Shown here in pieces: positions 52,042-60,667 of a stretch of DNA of 64,000 nucleotides. The stretch spans positions 124,001 to 188,000 of the forward strand of contig NZ_CP017947.1 of the NCBI RefSeq assembly GCF_003952665.1, given 5' to 3'. Position 1 is the stretch's first letter. Every line of letters begins with the position of its first letter. The stretch comes from Bosea sp. Tri-49 (GTDB taxonomy: Bacteria > Pseudomonadota > Alphaproteobacteria > Rhizobiales > Beijerinckiaceae). The notes beneath the pieces were generated by a model. The model did not search any database and was not told the DNA's origin. It was given only the letters and a program-made list of their open reading frames with translations. The position numbers and the translations under genes were made by a program.

Positions 52042-52623
52042 ATGTTGAAGAATATGAGCATGATCATGGCAGTTTCGCTCGCGCTGGGGGTTGCGGGTTG
52101 CGCGACCAATCCGACGGTCACCAGCCAGACGGTCATCGTTGCCGGTATCGGGCCGGTGGAAGTCGAGCGACTTGATGTCGAGGTCGCCGCCGTAGATCCC
52201 GCCGAGCGCATCGTGGTTATTCGGCAGGGCCGCCAAACATGGCCGGTTGCGGTGCCGGAAGTGTTCGGCAACCTGCAAAACATCGGCCCCGGTGACAGGG
52301 TCGAGGTCCAGCGCGTCGAAGGCGTGATCCTTGGCGCCAAGCGCGCTCGCAAGGGTGCCAAGCCTGCGATCATCTATTCGGAGGCGGCCAGCGACCCCTC
52401 CTTCCAGAACCTGCCGGAAAAGTTCGTCGTGCGGTCGCTGACGGTGACGGCGAGGTTCGAGAATTTCGATCCGACAACCAACGTTGTGAACTATGTTGGA
52501 CCGGCCGGAGCGCGGACCCATACCGTGTCGGACCCGGTCATCCTGAACGATCTCAGGCGCCTGAGGCGTGGCGACATGGTCGAATTGACCTTCGCGCAAG
52601 CCTTCCACTTCCGGAAGTACTGA
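52042..52623 (+). CDS. Lipoprotein of unknown function
   Basis: A 193-residue protein with a lipoprotein signal (IMAVSLALGVAGC). The mature part repeats a motif with DVEVAAVDPAERIVVIRQGR and LTVTARFENFDPTTNVVNY: two related beta modules that look like an internal duplication. GGAGA lies ahead of the ATG at 52042. It has no close neighbour in operon. It would sit on the inner face of the outer membrane or in the inner membrane. Confidence 0.75.
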   Translation: MLKNMSMIMAVSLALGVAGCATNPTVTSQTVIVAGIGPVEVERLDVEVAAVDPAERIVVIRQGRQTWPVAVPEVFGNLQNIGPGDRVEVQRVEGVILGAKRARKGAKPAIIYSEAASDPSFQNLPEKFVVRSLTVTARFENFDPTTNVVNYVGPAGARTHTVSDPVILNDLRRLRRGDMVELTFAQAFHFRKY

Positions 52624-52787
52624 GCCCTCGGCTCACCGAGGTGTATGGATGCCGGGGTCGGGCGCGAGCTCAAATCCAGAAGGAGGCGAGCATCGCATCC
52701 AGCTCCGGCAAGAGCGCCGGAGAACACATCTCCAGCAATATGCTGAGGCGGAGGTTGGCGCATTGAATCAGCGCCGGATGTTCGATG

Positions 52788-52828
52788 AGTGGCCCATTCC
52801 GGACGCAGGGAACGCCCGCTTTCCGGCG
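52788..52828. repeat. Dispersed repeat, extended form, copy 10
   Basis: GTGGCCCATTCCGGACGCAG then AACGCCCGCTTTCCGGCG. A further partial copy (GATGTCCGCCTATGTGGC) stands at 52882. Together they mark the left edge of the low-GC trio. Confidence 0.55.
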
Positions 52829-52990
52829 ATCTAGTGCAGCTCTAGACCGGAAGACAAAACTGTCCAATCGTGGACGCTAAAGATGTCCGCCTATGTGGCT
52901 TTCCATTGACCAGCTGCGTGTTTCCAGCGGAAATGCCCGGAGCGCCCCACAACCGGCACGCGGTCAGTTCCCCCATGGGCGGATAGTGAT

Positions 52991-53031
52991 GGGATTTTCC
53001 ATTCATAGACAATAATCCGTGGGAAAAGCCC
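52991..53031. promoter_or_regulatory. Inverted repeat upstream of the three-gene module
   Basis: GGGATTTTCC (52991-53000) and GGGAAAAGCCC (53021-53031) face each other with one mismatch and 20 bases between, of which ATTCATAGACAATAAT is promoter-like. It lies 34 bases ahead of the first possible start of the trio. It could be an operator or an RNA hairpin. Confidence 0.4.
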
Positions 53032-53064
53032 TAGGTTGCGTCCTATTTCCCTTGCGACTTCAGC

Positions 53065-54387
53065 GTGAAATCTAGATCGATCTTGAGAGAACTCAAAGAC
53101 GACAGCGACAAAAGAATGCTGCCAAGGCTGCGGGTAATACAGGTAGGAGACATCCATCTCGTCCGAACGGCGAAGACGGAGCGCCATCTGGACGATAAGG
53201 ATCCACGCTTTCCGAGCGGGGTTCGCAACCTCATGGCAGGCTCCCCAATCAAGACAGTGTTTCGCACGCTCCATCGACTCATTGAGCAAGAACCCATCGC
53301 TTCGCTGTTGTTTATGGGCGATTTCGCCGAAAAGGGAGATCTTCCTGGTTTTGAAGCCTGCGTGCGCTACCTTGCTGAAGCGCTCCAAATCGGATCTGGC
53401 CGGCGCCTAAGTGCACTTCAAGTCGGATTCATATCTGGCAATCATGACATTAGCCGCGACCTCGCGGCGAAACCTGGCCTACGTACGAAATTTCTGCCGC
53501 TGCAAAAAGCCATGGCGGAGCTGGGCCTGCCAAGCCTTCCGATTGAGCAGCCCATCTGGCTCAACACTACCGAAGGAAACAGTCGAATAGACATTGCTCT
53601 TCTTAACAGTTGCTGGGGGTGCGGCGCCAAGGAGTTTATACCAGAAGAGTTCCGCACAGAGATTTCCAACGCTATCAATACTGCAATTAGCCAAGGTCTC
53701 GATGAGCGTGCGACCACCGCCTATTACGATCGCCAACTCGATACGCCGGCTTTCAGCAACAACACTGTGCAGTACCTGATCGATGCCGTGCCCAAATTGC
53801 CCGGTAGTTCCCTGATATTGGCCTGCGCTCATCACAATCTTCTGCCGCAGCATATGCCACGGCTCGCGCCCTATACCGAGCTAGTCAACTCTGGCGTAGT
53901 ACGCCGCGCACTTCTCGCCTTGGAAAGACCGGTTCTCTATCTCCATGGTCATATTCATGACGATCCAGTCGAGATAATTCAGACGCCCACGGGAGGGCCT
54001 CTTGTCTGCATTTCTGCACCTGAGGCGTCCGAAGGCTTCAACGTTCTAGAGCTCGTCTTCACTCAATCAGGATTGCCGCTAACCTGCTACCTTCGACCCT
54101 GGCGCTTCGATGGGGGCGTATTCCACGAACGGACCAGGCGAGTGATTCCGATTAGCGGCAGCCGCCGCAAGCCCTCGGATCCCTCCTTGTCGGCCATTTA
54201 CCAAAAGATCGTTGCCGAGCGAGACTGCTACTGGCACGCGCTCGTAGGTTGCGCAAAGACAGTTGGAGCACCTGAACCTGATGGGGCCACCGAGGAAGCC
54301 CTCGAAACGCTAGTCTCCGACCAGCTCATTACGATCGAGAACTATGATCTCGACCGAGAGCATTGGATCATAAGGTCTAGACTATGA
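53065..54387 (+). CDS. Calcineurin-like metallophosphoesterase of a three-gene module
   Basis: A 440-residue protein with every di-metal motif of the fold: VGDIHL (Asp29, His31), GDFAEKGD (85-92), SGNHD (124-128), CAHH (254-257) and HGHIHD (294-299). It should therefore be an active phosphodiesterase, nuclease or nucleotide hydrolase. After residue 320 comes a domain I do not recognise. The start is uncertain: GTG at 53065 or ATG at 53116, neither with a good ribosome site. The stop overlaps the ATPase start (ATGA). G+C content and codon use are clearly lower than in the flanks, which suggests transfer. Confidence 0.82.
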   Translation: MKSRSILRELKDDSDKRMLPRLRVIQVGDIHLVRTAKTERHLDDKDPRFPSGVRNLMAGSPIKTVFRTLHRLIEQEPIASLLFMGDFAEKGDLPGFEACVRYLAEALQIGSGRRLSALQVGFISGNHDISRDLAAKPGLRTKFLPLQKAMAELGLPSLPIEQPIWLNTTEGNSRIDIALLNSCWGCGAKEFIPEEFRTEISNAINTAISQGLDERATTAYYDRQLDTPAFSNNTVQYLIDAVPKLPGSSLILACAHHNLLPQHMPRLAPYTELVNSGVVRRALLALERPVLYLHGHIHDDPVEIIQTPTGGPLVCISAPEASEGFNVLELVFTQSGLPLTCYLRPWRFDGGVFHERTRRVIPISGSRRKPSDPSLSAIYQKIVAERDCYWHALVGCAKTVGAPEPDGATEEALETLVSDQLITIENYDLDREHWIIRSRL

Positions 54388-56513
54388 ATCTGCGCGATCT
54401 CAATCCATTCCGGCCCACGCGCTGGGAACATCAACGCACCGGCCATCATCTAATCTGGTTCGCCAAGACCGCCGAAGAGCTGACTGGGGACAAATCAGTA
54501 TATATTCGAGGGAGCCGCGGCAGCGGTAAAACTACCCTTTTGAAAAGCATCTGTTGGGAGGATCTCACTCGGAATCCATCGCTTATTAGGCAGCGGAGCT
54601 TGACTGATTTTGCATACATTGGCGTTTATATTAAGTTCCCCGATCACGTCAGCATGTCTCTTTCTTACTCGGATTGGGGTAAGATCTATCCCCAATCTCC
54701 CAATCCCGAGCTCGAAATGCACCGCTTCTTCTCACTTGCGGTTGAGCTTGTCTGTCTCGATCGGTGCCTGACCGCATGCCACGAGCTTCGCGTCGACGGT
54801 GCGGTCAGCCTGATGCCTAGCGAGGAGCACGCAATCGTCAGCGCAGCACTCAATGAATTTCCGGCCCTCGGCGCCTTTTCTGATCAGCTTAGCAGTTTCC
54901 ACGGCCTCGCGCGGGTGGCGCGCACGATTGTGCGCGAAATGAACCAAGCTTGCGGACGAGGTAATATCGCGGCGCTTAATCACCGTTTACCGGCCCGCGA
55001 GCCTGGTGAGCTACTCAAGTTCGTGACTGAACGACTAGCCGAGGCCATATCTCTCACGAACGACCCTCATGGGGGGGCAATTGGATTTAAGTTCTGTCTC
55101 GATGATTGCGAAGTTCTGAGTTCAGGTCAGCAAAAAAGCCTCAACACGCTGGTCCGTATAAGCAAGCACCCAGTATCCTGGGTCGTAAGCTCGGTTGGCT
55201 CGTTCTTCGACACATCTGATACATTCATCGACCAACAGCCGCTTACCGATCATGATCGCCGCATAGTGCCACTCGATTCTCGGAGCTCCGACGAATTCCG
55301 GGCTCTCTGTCAGGCCGTTTTGTCTCTGCGCCTCTATTTCGCCGTGAGTCAGGAGGCGCAAACAGCCTATACAGGACAAATTCAGGAGTACTTCCCGCTT
55401 GATACGCGGCTTGGCAAGCGCAATGTCAATGATCTCTTTGCATCCCTCATCGATGAGTCAAAGAGTGTATACGCCACGCGCGTCGAGCACGCAGCCAAAC
55501 GCCTTCGTGAAGCACTAGTACAGCGATTTGATCGCTATCGCGACAAATACCCAGCTGAATCTACCGGCTACCCCTATTACGAAGCCTATGTTTTGCTGCT
55601 TTGGAATGGGCGAGAAGATGCTTTCAAGGTCGATTTTGATCGTGGCGATGAAGAGCGGATGCTGTCGCTTGTCGATCGCTTCGATAACGGCTCGTTCGAG
55701 GCTTGGCTGCGGCGCAAGCAAGCGGCGGCGCTTCTGCATTTTGCGGCCAAGCTTGGATCGCGCCGATTACCGCTTGGCGGAACTCCTATCATAATTTCAC
55801 TTGCTGACGGCTCGGTGCGAGATTTCTTGGAGATCATCGGTGAAATTTTCGAGTCTTACTGCCGACGCCAACGCATTGACCGGGGTGATACTGCGGCACT
55901 CGACTATTTCGCTTCGTCACGCACGCGCATTGGCTGGCCCATCCAGACCCGCGGCATCTATAGCGCAAGTGCCTCATACCTGAGCGGTATCAGCAATCGG
56001 TCCGAACTCGACGCAAGCGTCGTCACTCGCTTCATCGATGGCCTGGGGTTGTATACGGCGGCGCTTCAGTCGAATCCCAATGATCCCTCGGTCCTAGGCC
56101 GCGCGGAAAGGGGCATCTTCAGCGTCCGAATCCCGCATATCGCCGGCGATGATGCTAAGCAGCAATTGGACGAAGAGCTTGTTTGGAATGTCATTCGTCA
56201 AGCTGAGCTCGCCGGCTATATTCGCACTCAATCCGTGAGGTTCGGGGCTGGCGCAGCTAAATATGTGCTCGACAACGATGCGCGGATCATAAATTTCCGC
56301 CTTCACCGGCGATTTGCCCCACATTTTCGCTTTTCTTATAGGGGCGCATATGAACCAGTTTCACTGGCATTCGAAGATGTCGCACTGCTGCTCGACAGAG
56401 TGAATCAGATCGATTCGAAGAGCTGGGTGCAGCGCATGCTAAACCGCCCTGCGCGGCCCGATTTTGGCGAACAACTGAAATTCGATCTCATCCTGGCCCC
56501 CGAAGATGACTGA
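54384..56513 (+). CDS. P-loop ATPase of the three-gene module
   Basis: A 709-residue protein. The N-terminus carries Walker A GSRGSGKT (43-50) in the setting YIRGSRGSGKTTLLKSICWE. A Walker-B-like strand FKFCLDDCEVL (235-245) is followed by SSGQQKSLNTLVR, and then PVSWVVSS as sensor-like strand. This is the plan of the ORC/STAND-like ATPases common in defence systems. The C-terminal 350 residues match no domain I know and contain winged-helix-like stretches. It overlaps both neighbours (four and eight bases), so the three products should be made in fixed ratio and may form one complex. Confidence 0.8.
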   Translation: MNLRDLNPFRPTRWEHQRTGHHLIWFAKTAEELTGDKSVYIRGSRGSGKTTLLKSICWEDLTRNPSLIRQRSLTDFAYIGVYIKFPDHVSMSLSYSDWGKIYPQSPNPELEMHRFFSLAVELVCLDRCLTACHELRVDGAVSLMPSEEHAIVSAALNEFPALGAFSDQLSSFHGLARVARTIVREMNQACGRGNIAALNHRLPAREPGELLKFVTERLAEAISLTNDPHGGAIGFKFCLDDCEVLSSGQQKSLNTLVRISKHPVSWVVSSVGSFFDTSDTFIDQQPLTDHDRRIVPLDSRSSDEFRALCQAVLSLRLYFAVSQEAQTAYTGQIQEYFPLDTRLGKRNVNDLFASLIDESKSVYATRVEHAAKRLREALVQRFDRYRDKYPAESTGYPYYEAYVLLLWNGREDAFKVDFDRGDEERMLSLVDRFDNGSFEAWLRRKQAAALLHFAAKLGSRRLPLGGTPIIISLADGSVRDFLEIIGEIFESYCRRQRIDRGDTAALDYFASSRTRIGWPIQTRGIYSASASYLSGISNRSELDASVVTRFIDGLGLYTAALQSNPNDPSVLGRAERGIFSVRIPHIAGDDAKQQLDEELVWNVIRQAELAGYIRTQSVRFGAGAAKYVLDNDARIINFRLHRRFAPHFRFSYRGAYEPVSLAFEDVALLLDRVNQIDSKSWVQRMLNRPARPDFGEQLKFDLILAPEDD

Positions 56514-57555
56514 CACGCTTGCTATCGGTCGGCTCTCACTTCGCCAGCGGCAGCTTGTCGCGGGCGAAATCCTCGTGGGCCCTTATGACCTCGTTATTGT
56601 CGCGGTGAGTTGGGAGGCCCGTAACGCTACCGCACTTCAAGCAATTGGCGGGACGACAATTGAGACTCTGATGATCCGCTTCGAGTCTCCCAAACCCACG
56701 GTTGACGCCAAGAAGGATGCCAGCCAAGCGGCTCTCGAGGCGTTGTGCCCGAATAACAAAATACTTCGGCTAAGTCGATCTATAGCGTTTGATAAGAATA
56801 GTACCGATCTAGAAAACGAATTGCGCGATCGCTTTCTGGCCAAAGGAAGGCCTCTGCGTATCCTAGTCGACATCAGCTGCATGCCCCGATCCTATTTGAG
56901 CTTCCTGTGTGGGCTCGGATTCGCCAACGATTATATCTGCCGCTTCGACTGCCTCTATTCGGAAGGCCAGTATGATATGAGGGGTTCGCCTAGCCCTGGG
57001 GGACCGCTGTCGATCATTTCTGAAGGAGAATGGACGTCGCTCCAGATACCATACCTTGAAGCAAGCGAGACATTTCCTGTTGAGCGTGACCTTATTGTAA
57101 TACTTGGTGGAGAGATCGGATATTCTCTGCCGTTTATCGAGCGCTACGAGCCTAACCGACTCAGCATCGTTTTTATTCGTGATGGCCTTGACCCGGAAGC
57201 TCTCACAGGCAGCGAGAGAGCGGCGTATAGCGAACTCACCTCTGAGCCAAACTTAATGCGGGAAGACTTCGCCATTAACGACATGATTGGTGTAGTCGCA
57301 CACGTGTGGCGCTTCTGCACGACAGATTGCGGGCGTCCCGTTATTGGCCTTGCGATCGGTTCCAAAGCGCAGTCGCTCGCGCTCGCTCTTGCCGCGCTGG
57401 ACCTCGACAATCTTGAGGTCGTATGCAGGATACCCAGCGCCTATTCTGACCGTGATGTCGAGCCGAGCGGCCGTATTTTTTTCTACGGTATTGAAGACCG
57501 TTTTGAGCCCATGTCTTACCTCCCAGAGGAGCCTGCTAAGCTGGCCAAAGCGTAA
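56506..57555 (+). CDS. Unknown Rossmann-like protein of the three-gene module
   Basis: A 349-residue protein that I cannot assign. It seems to have two alpha/beta halves. The first has YDLVIVAVSWEARN (27-40) and RILVDISCMPRSYLSFL (118-134), a D-x-S-x-M-P-R motif at a strand end that could bind a nucleotide or form an active site. The second has RDLIVILGGEIGYSLPFI and PVIGLAIGSKAQSLALALAA. There are no membrane helices. The coding sequence is AT-rich for this genome. Its start overlaps the ATPase by eight bases. It might sense a nucleotide signal or act as effector; both are guesses. Confidence 0.7.
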   Translation: MTDTLAIGRLSLRQRQLVAGEILVGPYDLVIVAVSWEARNATALQAIGGTTIETLMIRFESPKPTVDAKKDASQAALEALCPNNKILRLSRSIAFDKNSTDLENELRDRFLAKGRPLRILVDISCMPRSYLSFLCGLGFANDYICRFDCLYSEGQYDMRGSPSPGGPLSIISEGEWTSLQIPYLEASETFPVERDLIVILGGEIGYSLPFIERYEPNRLSIVFIRDGLDPEALTGSERAAYSELTSEPNLMREDFAINDMIGVVAHVWRFCTTDCGRPVIGLAIGSKAQSLALALAALDLDNLEVVCRIPSAYSDRDVEPSGRIFFYGIEDRFEPMSYLPEEPAKLAKA

Positions 57556-57642
57556 AAGGGCGGGCCGCTGCAAAATTAGATGATTTTGTTAGCCCTTAAG
57601 ATGCGCTGGATTGCATCAATTCCGGCCCTCGATGTCGAAAAT

Positions 57643-57686
57643 CGGATGTCCGCTTTCTCGACGCATTCTAAGTCCGGCTTTTGGCG
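57643..57686. repeat. Dispersed GTCCGC repeat, copy 11
   Basis: Half A CGGATGTCCGCTTTCTCGAC, half B TAAGTCCGGCTTTTGGCGC. It marks the right edge of the low-GC trio, 87 bases after the last stop. The rest of 57556-57745 shows no gene. Confidence 0.6.
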
Positions 57687-57745
57687 CTCGGGCGACCTGA
57701 AGATGGTCACTGCCGCCTTGTTGTTGAGGCCGGCAGCGGCTTCCA

Positions 57746-58162
57746 TCATCGATCCTCGCGCTCAACCCGCACGGAAACCGACCCCGCGCGATCGAAGATT
57801 GACGCACCGCCCTTCACCTCTCCGAGGATGACGATGCCGGGTTGAGGGACCTGACCATCGCGATAGTAGACGACGAAGTGGTCCGGCCCCCACAGACCGA
57901 TCGTGCCGTTCTTGAAGGCCCGCTGGCGCGCCGCCGCTGGCAAGCCGGCAGGCAGGCTTCCCGTCTTCTCTTGTCGCAGATGATCCGTCATGGGGATGGT
58001 CAGCGGCAGCATGCCTAGCAACGTCTTGGTGGTGGCGTTGTCGATGAGGTCAGCCGTGACCGAACCCCACTCCGACGAGATCTTGATGCGTTCCTGAGCC
58101 ATGGTTGCTCCCATTGTTCCAAGGAATATCGCGCCGGCGATCCGAATGGTCCTCAGCGGCAT
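57746..58162 (-). CDS. Cyclophilin-like fold protein, secreted
   Basis: A 138-residue protein with a signal peptide (AGAIFLGTMGATMAQE) and the bacterial cyclophilin-like domain: TADLIDNATTKTLLGMLPLT, then FKNGTIGLWGPDHFVVYYRD, and ILGEVKGGASIFDRAGSVSV. The fold resembles peptidyl-prolyl isomerases, but the small bacterial form has no proven activity. It is followed upstream, on the same strand, by a Tat-exported hydrolase and an MFS pump, so a shared operon is likely. Confidence 0.82.
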   Translation of the reverse strand: MPLRTIRIAGAIFLGTMGATMAQERIKISSEWGSVTADLIDNATTKTLLGMLPLTIPMTDHLRQEKTGSLPAGLPAAARQRAFKNGTIGLWGPDHFVVYYRDGQVPQPGIVILGEVKGGASIFDRAGSVSVRVEREDR

Positions 58163-58239
58163 TGTCCGGTCCTCCTGATTAGCTGTCGTTTCAAGCCCCG
58201 CCGGTCGAGCTGCGAGGCATGGCTCCGCGTGCTTCGCGA

Positions 58240-59337
58240 TCAGGCGACGAGATGCCGGTCGAAGAAGCTCGCCAGCTTGTCGAAGGGGATCACGTCGGTC
58301 TTGTCGTAGAGATCGACATGGCTGGCGCCGGGGATGATCATCAGCTCCTTCGGCTCTGCCGCGGCCGCATAGGCGGTCTCGGCGAAGTACCTGGAATGCG
58401 CCTTCTCGCCGTGGACGAACAGGACGGGCCGGGGTGCGATTTCCTTGATGTAGGTGAGGATCGGCATGTTCATGAAGGAGAGCGGCGTGGTCTGCGTCCA
58501 GGAATTGCCGGAGTTCACCGCGCGCGGGTGATAGCCACGCGGGGTGCGGTAATAGTTGTGGTAGTCGACCATGAACTGGGCCTCGCCGCCCTTGAGATCG
58601 TTGTACGGCGGCTGGTAGGCCGGCGTGCCTTTGGCCGCGTCCTCCCAGCGCTGCCGGCTGAGCTGTTCCAGCGTCTTTGTCCGCTGTTCGAGCGTCACGC
58701 TGTCATTGTACCCTTTCGACATGACGCGGGTCATGTCGTACATCGTGCTCGCGACCACGGCCTTGACCCGCTTGTCGACTGCGACGGCATTCAGCGCCAT
58801 TCCGCCCCAGCCGCAGATGCCGATGACGCCGATGCGCTCGCGGTCCACCATCGGCTGCAGGCCGAGGAAGTCCACGGCTGCACTGAAGTCCTCGGTGTTG
58901 ATGTCCGGCGATGCGACGTTGCGGGGCTCGCCGGTGCTCTCGCCCGTGAACGACCCATCAAAGGCCAGCGTCGCGAAGCCGCGCTCGGCCAGGGTGTGGG
59001 CATAGAGACCGGACGACTGCTCCTTCACCGCGCCGAACGGGCCGCCGACCGCAATCGCGGCAAGCCGGCCATCGTCGCGTGTCCTGGGCAGGTAGAGGTC
59101 GCCCGAGAGGGTCAGGCCGTAGCGGTTCTTGAAGGTCACCTTGCGGTGGTCGACCTTCTCGCTGCGAGGAAAGGTCTTGTCCCAGCTGGCCGAGGGGGCC
59201 TGGGTCTGCGCTTCGGCGTTCCGGCCGAGCGAAGCGGCGGCGGCGATCGCCACGCCCACGCCCGTCAGCTTCATGAGGCCGCGACGGTCCAGCCGAGCGG
59301 ATCGATCATTCCGGGATGCTGTGTGTTCGTGGGTCAT
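58240..59337 (-). CDS. Tat-exported alpha/beta hydrolase (dienelactone-hydrolase-like)
   Basis: A 365-residue protein. DRRGLMKLTGVGVAIAAAAS is a twin-arginine-type signal. The hydrolase core shows GPFGAVKEQSSGLYA, the elbow GICGWGG with Cys in the nucleophile place (as in dienelactone hydrolase rather than the usual Ser), VLFVHGEKAHSRYF and a final GASHVDLYD with the His. A cysteine nucleophile would suit lactones or thioesters. It starts 24 bases after the MFS stop in transcription order, which supports co-expression. Confidence 0.87.
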   Translation of the reverse strand: MTHEHTASRNDRSARLDRRGLMKLTGVGVAIAAAASLGRNAEAQTQAPSASWDKTFPRSEKVDHRKVTFKNRYGLTLSGDLYLPRTRDDGRLAAIAVGGPFGAVKEQSSGLYAHTLAERGFATLAFDGSFTGESTGEPRNVASPDINTEDFSAAVDFLGLQPMVDRERIGVIGICGWGGMALNAVAVDKRVKAVVASTMYDMTRVMSKGYNDSVTLEQRTKTLEQLSRQRWEDAAKGTPAYQPPYNDLKGGEAQFMVDYHNYYRTPRGYHPRAVNSGNSWTQTTPLSFMNMPILTYIKEIAPRPVLFVHGEKAHSRYFAETAYAAAAEPKELMIIPGASHVDLYDKTDVIPFDKLASFFDRHLVA

Positions 59338-59360
59338 GGCATGCTCCTTTGCGGTTGAGG

Positions 59361-60545
59361 TCAGTTCGGCTTGAGAAGGGATCGGCCGCCGCCGATCAGC
59401 AGGACGGCCACGGCGGCGAGTGCGACGCTTCCTGCGAAGGTTGCGGCGATCGAAAGAGTGTCGAGCAGGATGCCGCCGAGGACTGCGCCCAGCAGGATCG
59501 AGGCCTGGATCGCGGCCACCATCAGGCTGCCGGCGGCCTCAGGCTCATCGTCGACGGTCCGCGACATCCAGGTCATCCAGATCACCGACATCGCGGTGTT
59601 CGTCGCACCCCAGATCGCCAGGAACATGCCCGCAGCGACGACCGAGCTGCCCAACAGCAGTAGGCCGAGCGTGCATCCGCCCATCACGAGGGCGGGAAGC
59701 CTGAGCCAGGGCGCGACGCTGCCGTTCACGAACCGACCGGCCGCCCAGGTACCGGCGAATCCGGCGCAGCCCAGCAGGAGCAGGAGCATCGAGAGGACGG
59801 CGACGTCGGCGCCGGTAACCTGCTCCAGGAAAGGGCGCAGATAGGTGAACATGGTGAAAGCCGAGCTCCAGGACAGCATCGCCGCGACGAGGCCGCGCCG
59901 GAAATGTGGACGCGCAAGCAAGCCGATCATGCCGCGGAAGTCCTGTCTGCCGCGGGCGGGGAGAGCCGGCAGCGAGATCAGGTGCCAGGCGAGATTGACG
60001 GCGACGATCGGGACCAGCATCCAGAAGACGGCGCGCCAGCCGAGCAGGTCACCGAAATAGCTGCCGATCGGGGCGGCGAAGGCGGCCGCGATCGCTTGGC
60101 CGCCGTACATGAGAGCCAGCGCCCGCGGCATGTGGGCGGCGGGGACCAGCCGCATGAGGACGGCCGTGGCCAGCGCCCAGAAGCCACCGATGCAGATGCC
60201 CAGCAGCGCGCGGCCCAGCATCAGCATGGCGAAGTTCGGAGAGGCCGCCACCAGAACGAGCGACAGCAGCATGAGCGCCGTCATCGCAACCAGCACCCAT
60301 TTGCGATCAAGCCGACCCGCCACGGTCGTGACGAGCATGCTCGCAGCAATCGCGAAAAGCCCGCTGACCGAGATCGCCTGCCCGGTCTGGCCCTCGGTCG
60401 CGTTCAGCCCGGCCGCCATCGGCGTGAGCAGGCTGACCGGCATAAACTCCGAGGCGATGAGCATCGCGACGCTAAGCGCCATCGACAGGACGGCGCCCCA
60501 GGCGGCGGCGGGCCTCCCCTCGTTCATGGTCGTAACGGCTGCCAT
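59361..60545 (-). CDS. MFS efflux transporter
   Basis: A 394-residue inner-membrane protein with twelve helices. It carries the MFS loop (TVAGRLDRKWVLV) after helix 2 and the drug-proton antiporter pattern (GRALLGICIGGFWALATAVL, GGQAIAAAFAAPIG) in helices 4-5, close to NepI/AraJ-type exporters. It is divergent from a LysR gene 122 bases away, its likely regulator, and is first in a group with the hydrolase and the cyclophilin-like gene. Confidence 0.9.
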   Translation of the reverse strand: MAAVTTMNEGRPAAAWGAVLSMALSVAMLIASEFMPVSLLTPMAAGLNATEGQTGQAISVSGLFAIAASMLVTTVAGRLDRKWVLVAMTALMLLSLVLVAASPNFAMLMLGRALLGICIGGFWALATAVLMRLVPAAHMPRALALMYGGQAIAAAFAAPIGSYFGDLLGWRAVFWMLVPIVAVNLAWHLISLPALPARGRQDFRGMIGLLARPHFRRGLVAAMLSWSSAFTMFTYLRPFLEQVTGADVAVLSMLLLLLGCAGFAGTWAAGRFVNGSVAPWLRLPALVMGGCTLGLLLLGSSVVAAGMFLAIWGATNTAMSVIWMTWMSRTVDDEPEAAGSLMVAAIQASILLGAVLGGILLDTLSIAATFAGSVALAAVAVLLIGGGRSLLKPN

Positions 60546-60667
60546 CGCAAGCGCCTCCCTTATCGATGGAGACGATCTAACAGTTCAGGCATCCTTCTAA
60601 TAGTCGTCGCAAACGGATTGAACTGATCGAACAGGTCGAATAATAGATCTGTGCGTGAGGGACCCAT

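Noticed and set aside
52635-52650. Small hairpin CCTCGG/CCGAGG after the lipoprotein gene at 52623
   Set aside because: Short stem and no T-run, so not called a terminator.
58219-59358. Open frame of 379 codons opposite the Tat-exported hydrolase
   Set aside because: Low-complexity product; the opposite strand carries a full alpha/beta hydrolase with export signal.
60546-60667. Possible LysR box between the MFS and LysR genes
   Set aside because: Several imperfect TCGA-centred repeats but no dyad better than expected by chance.
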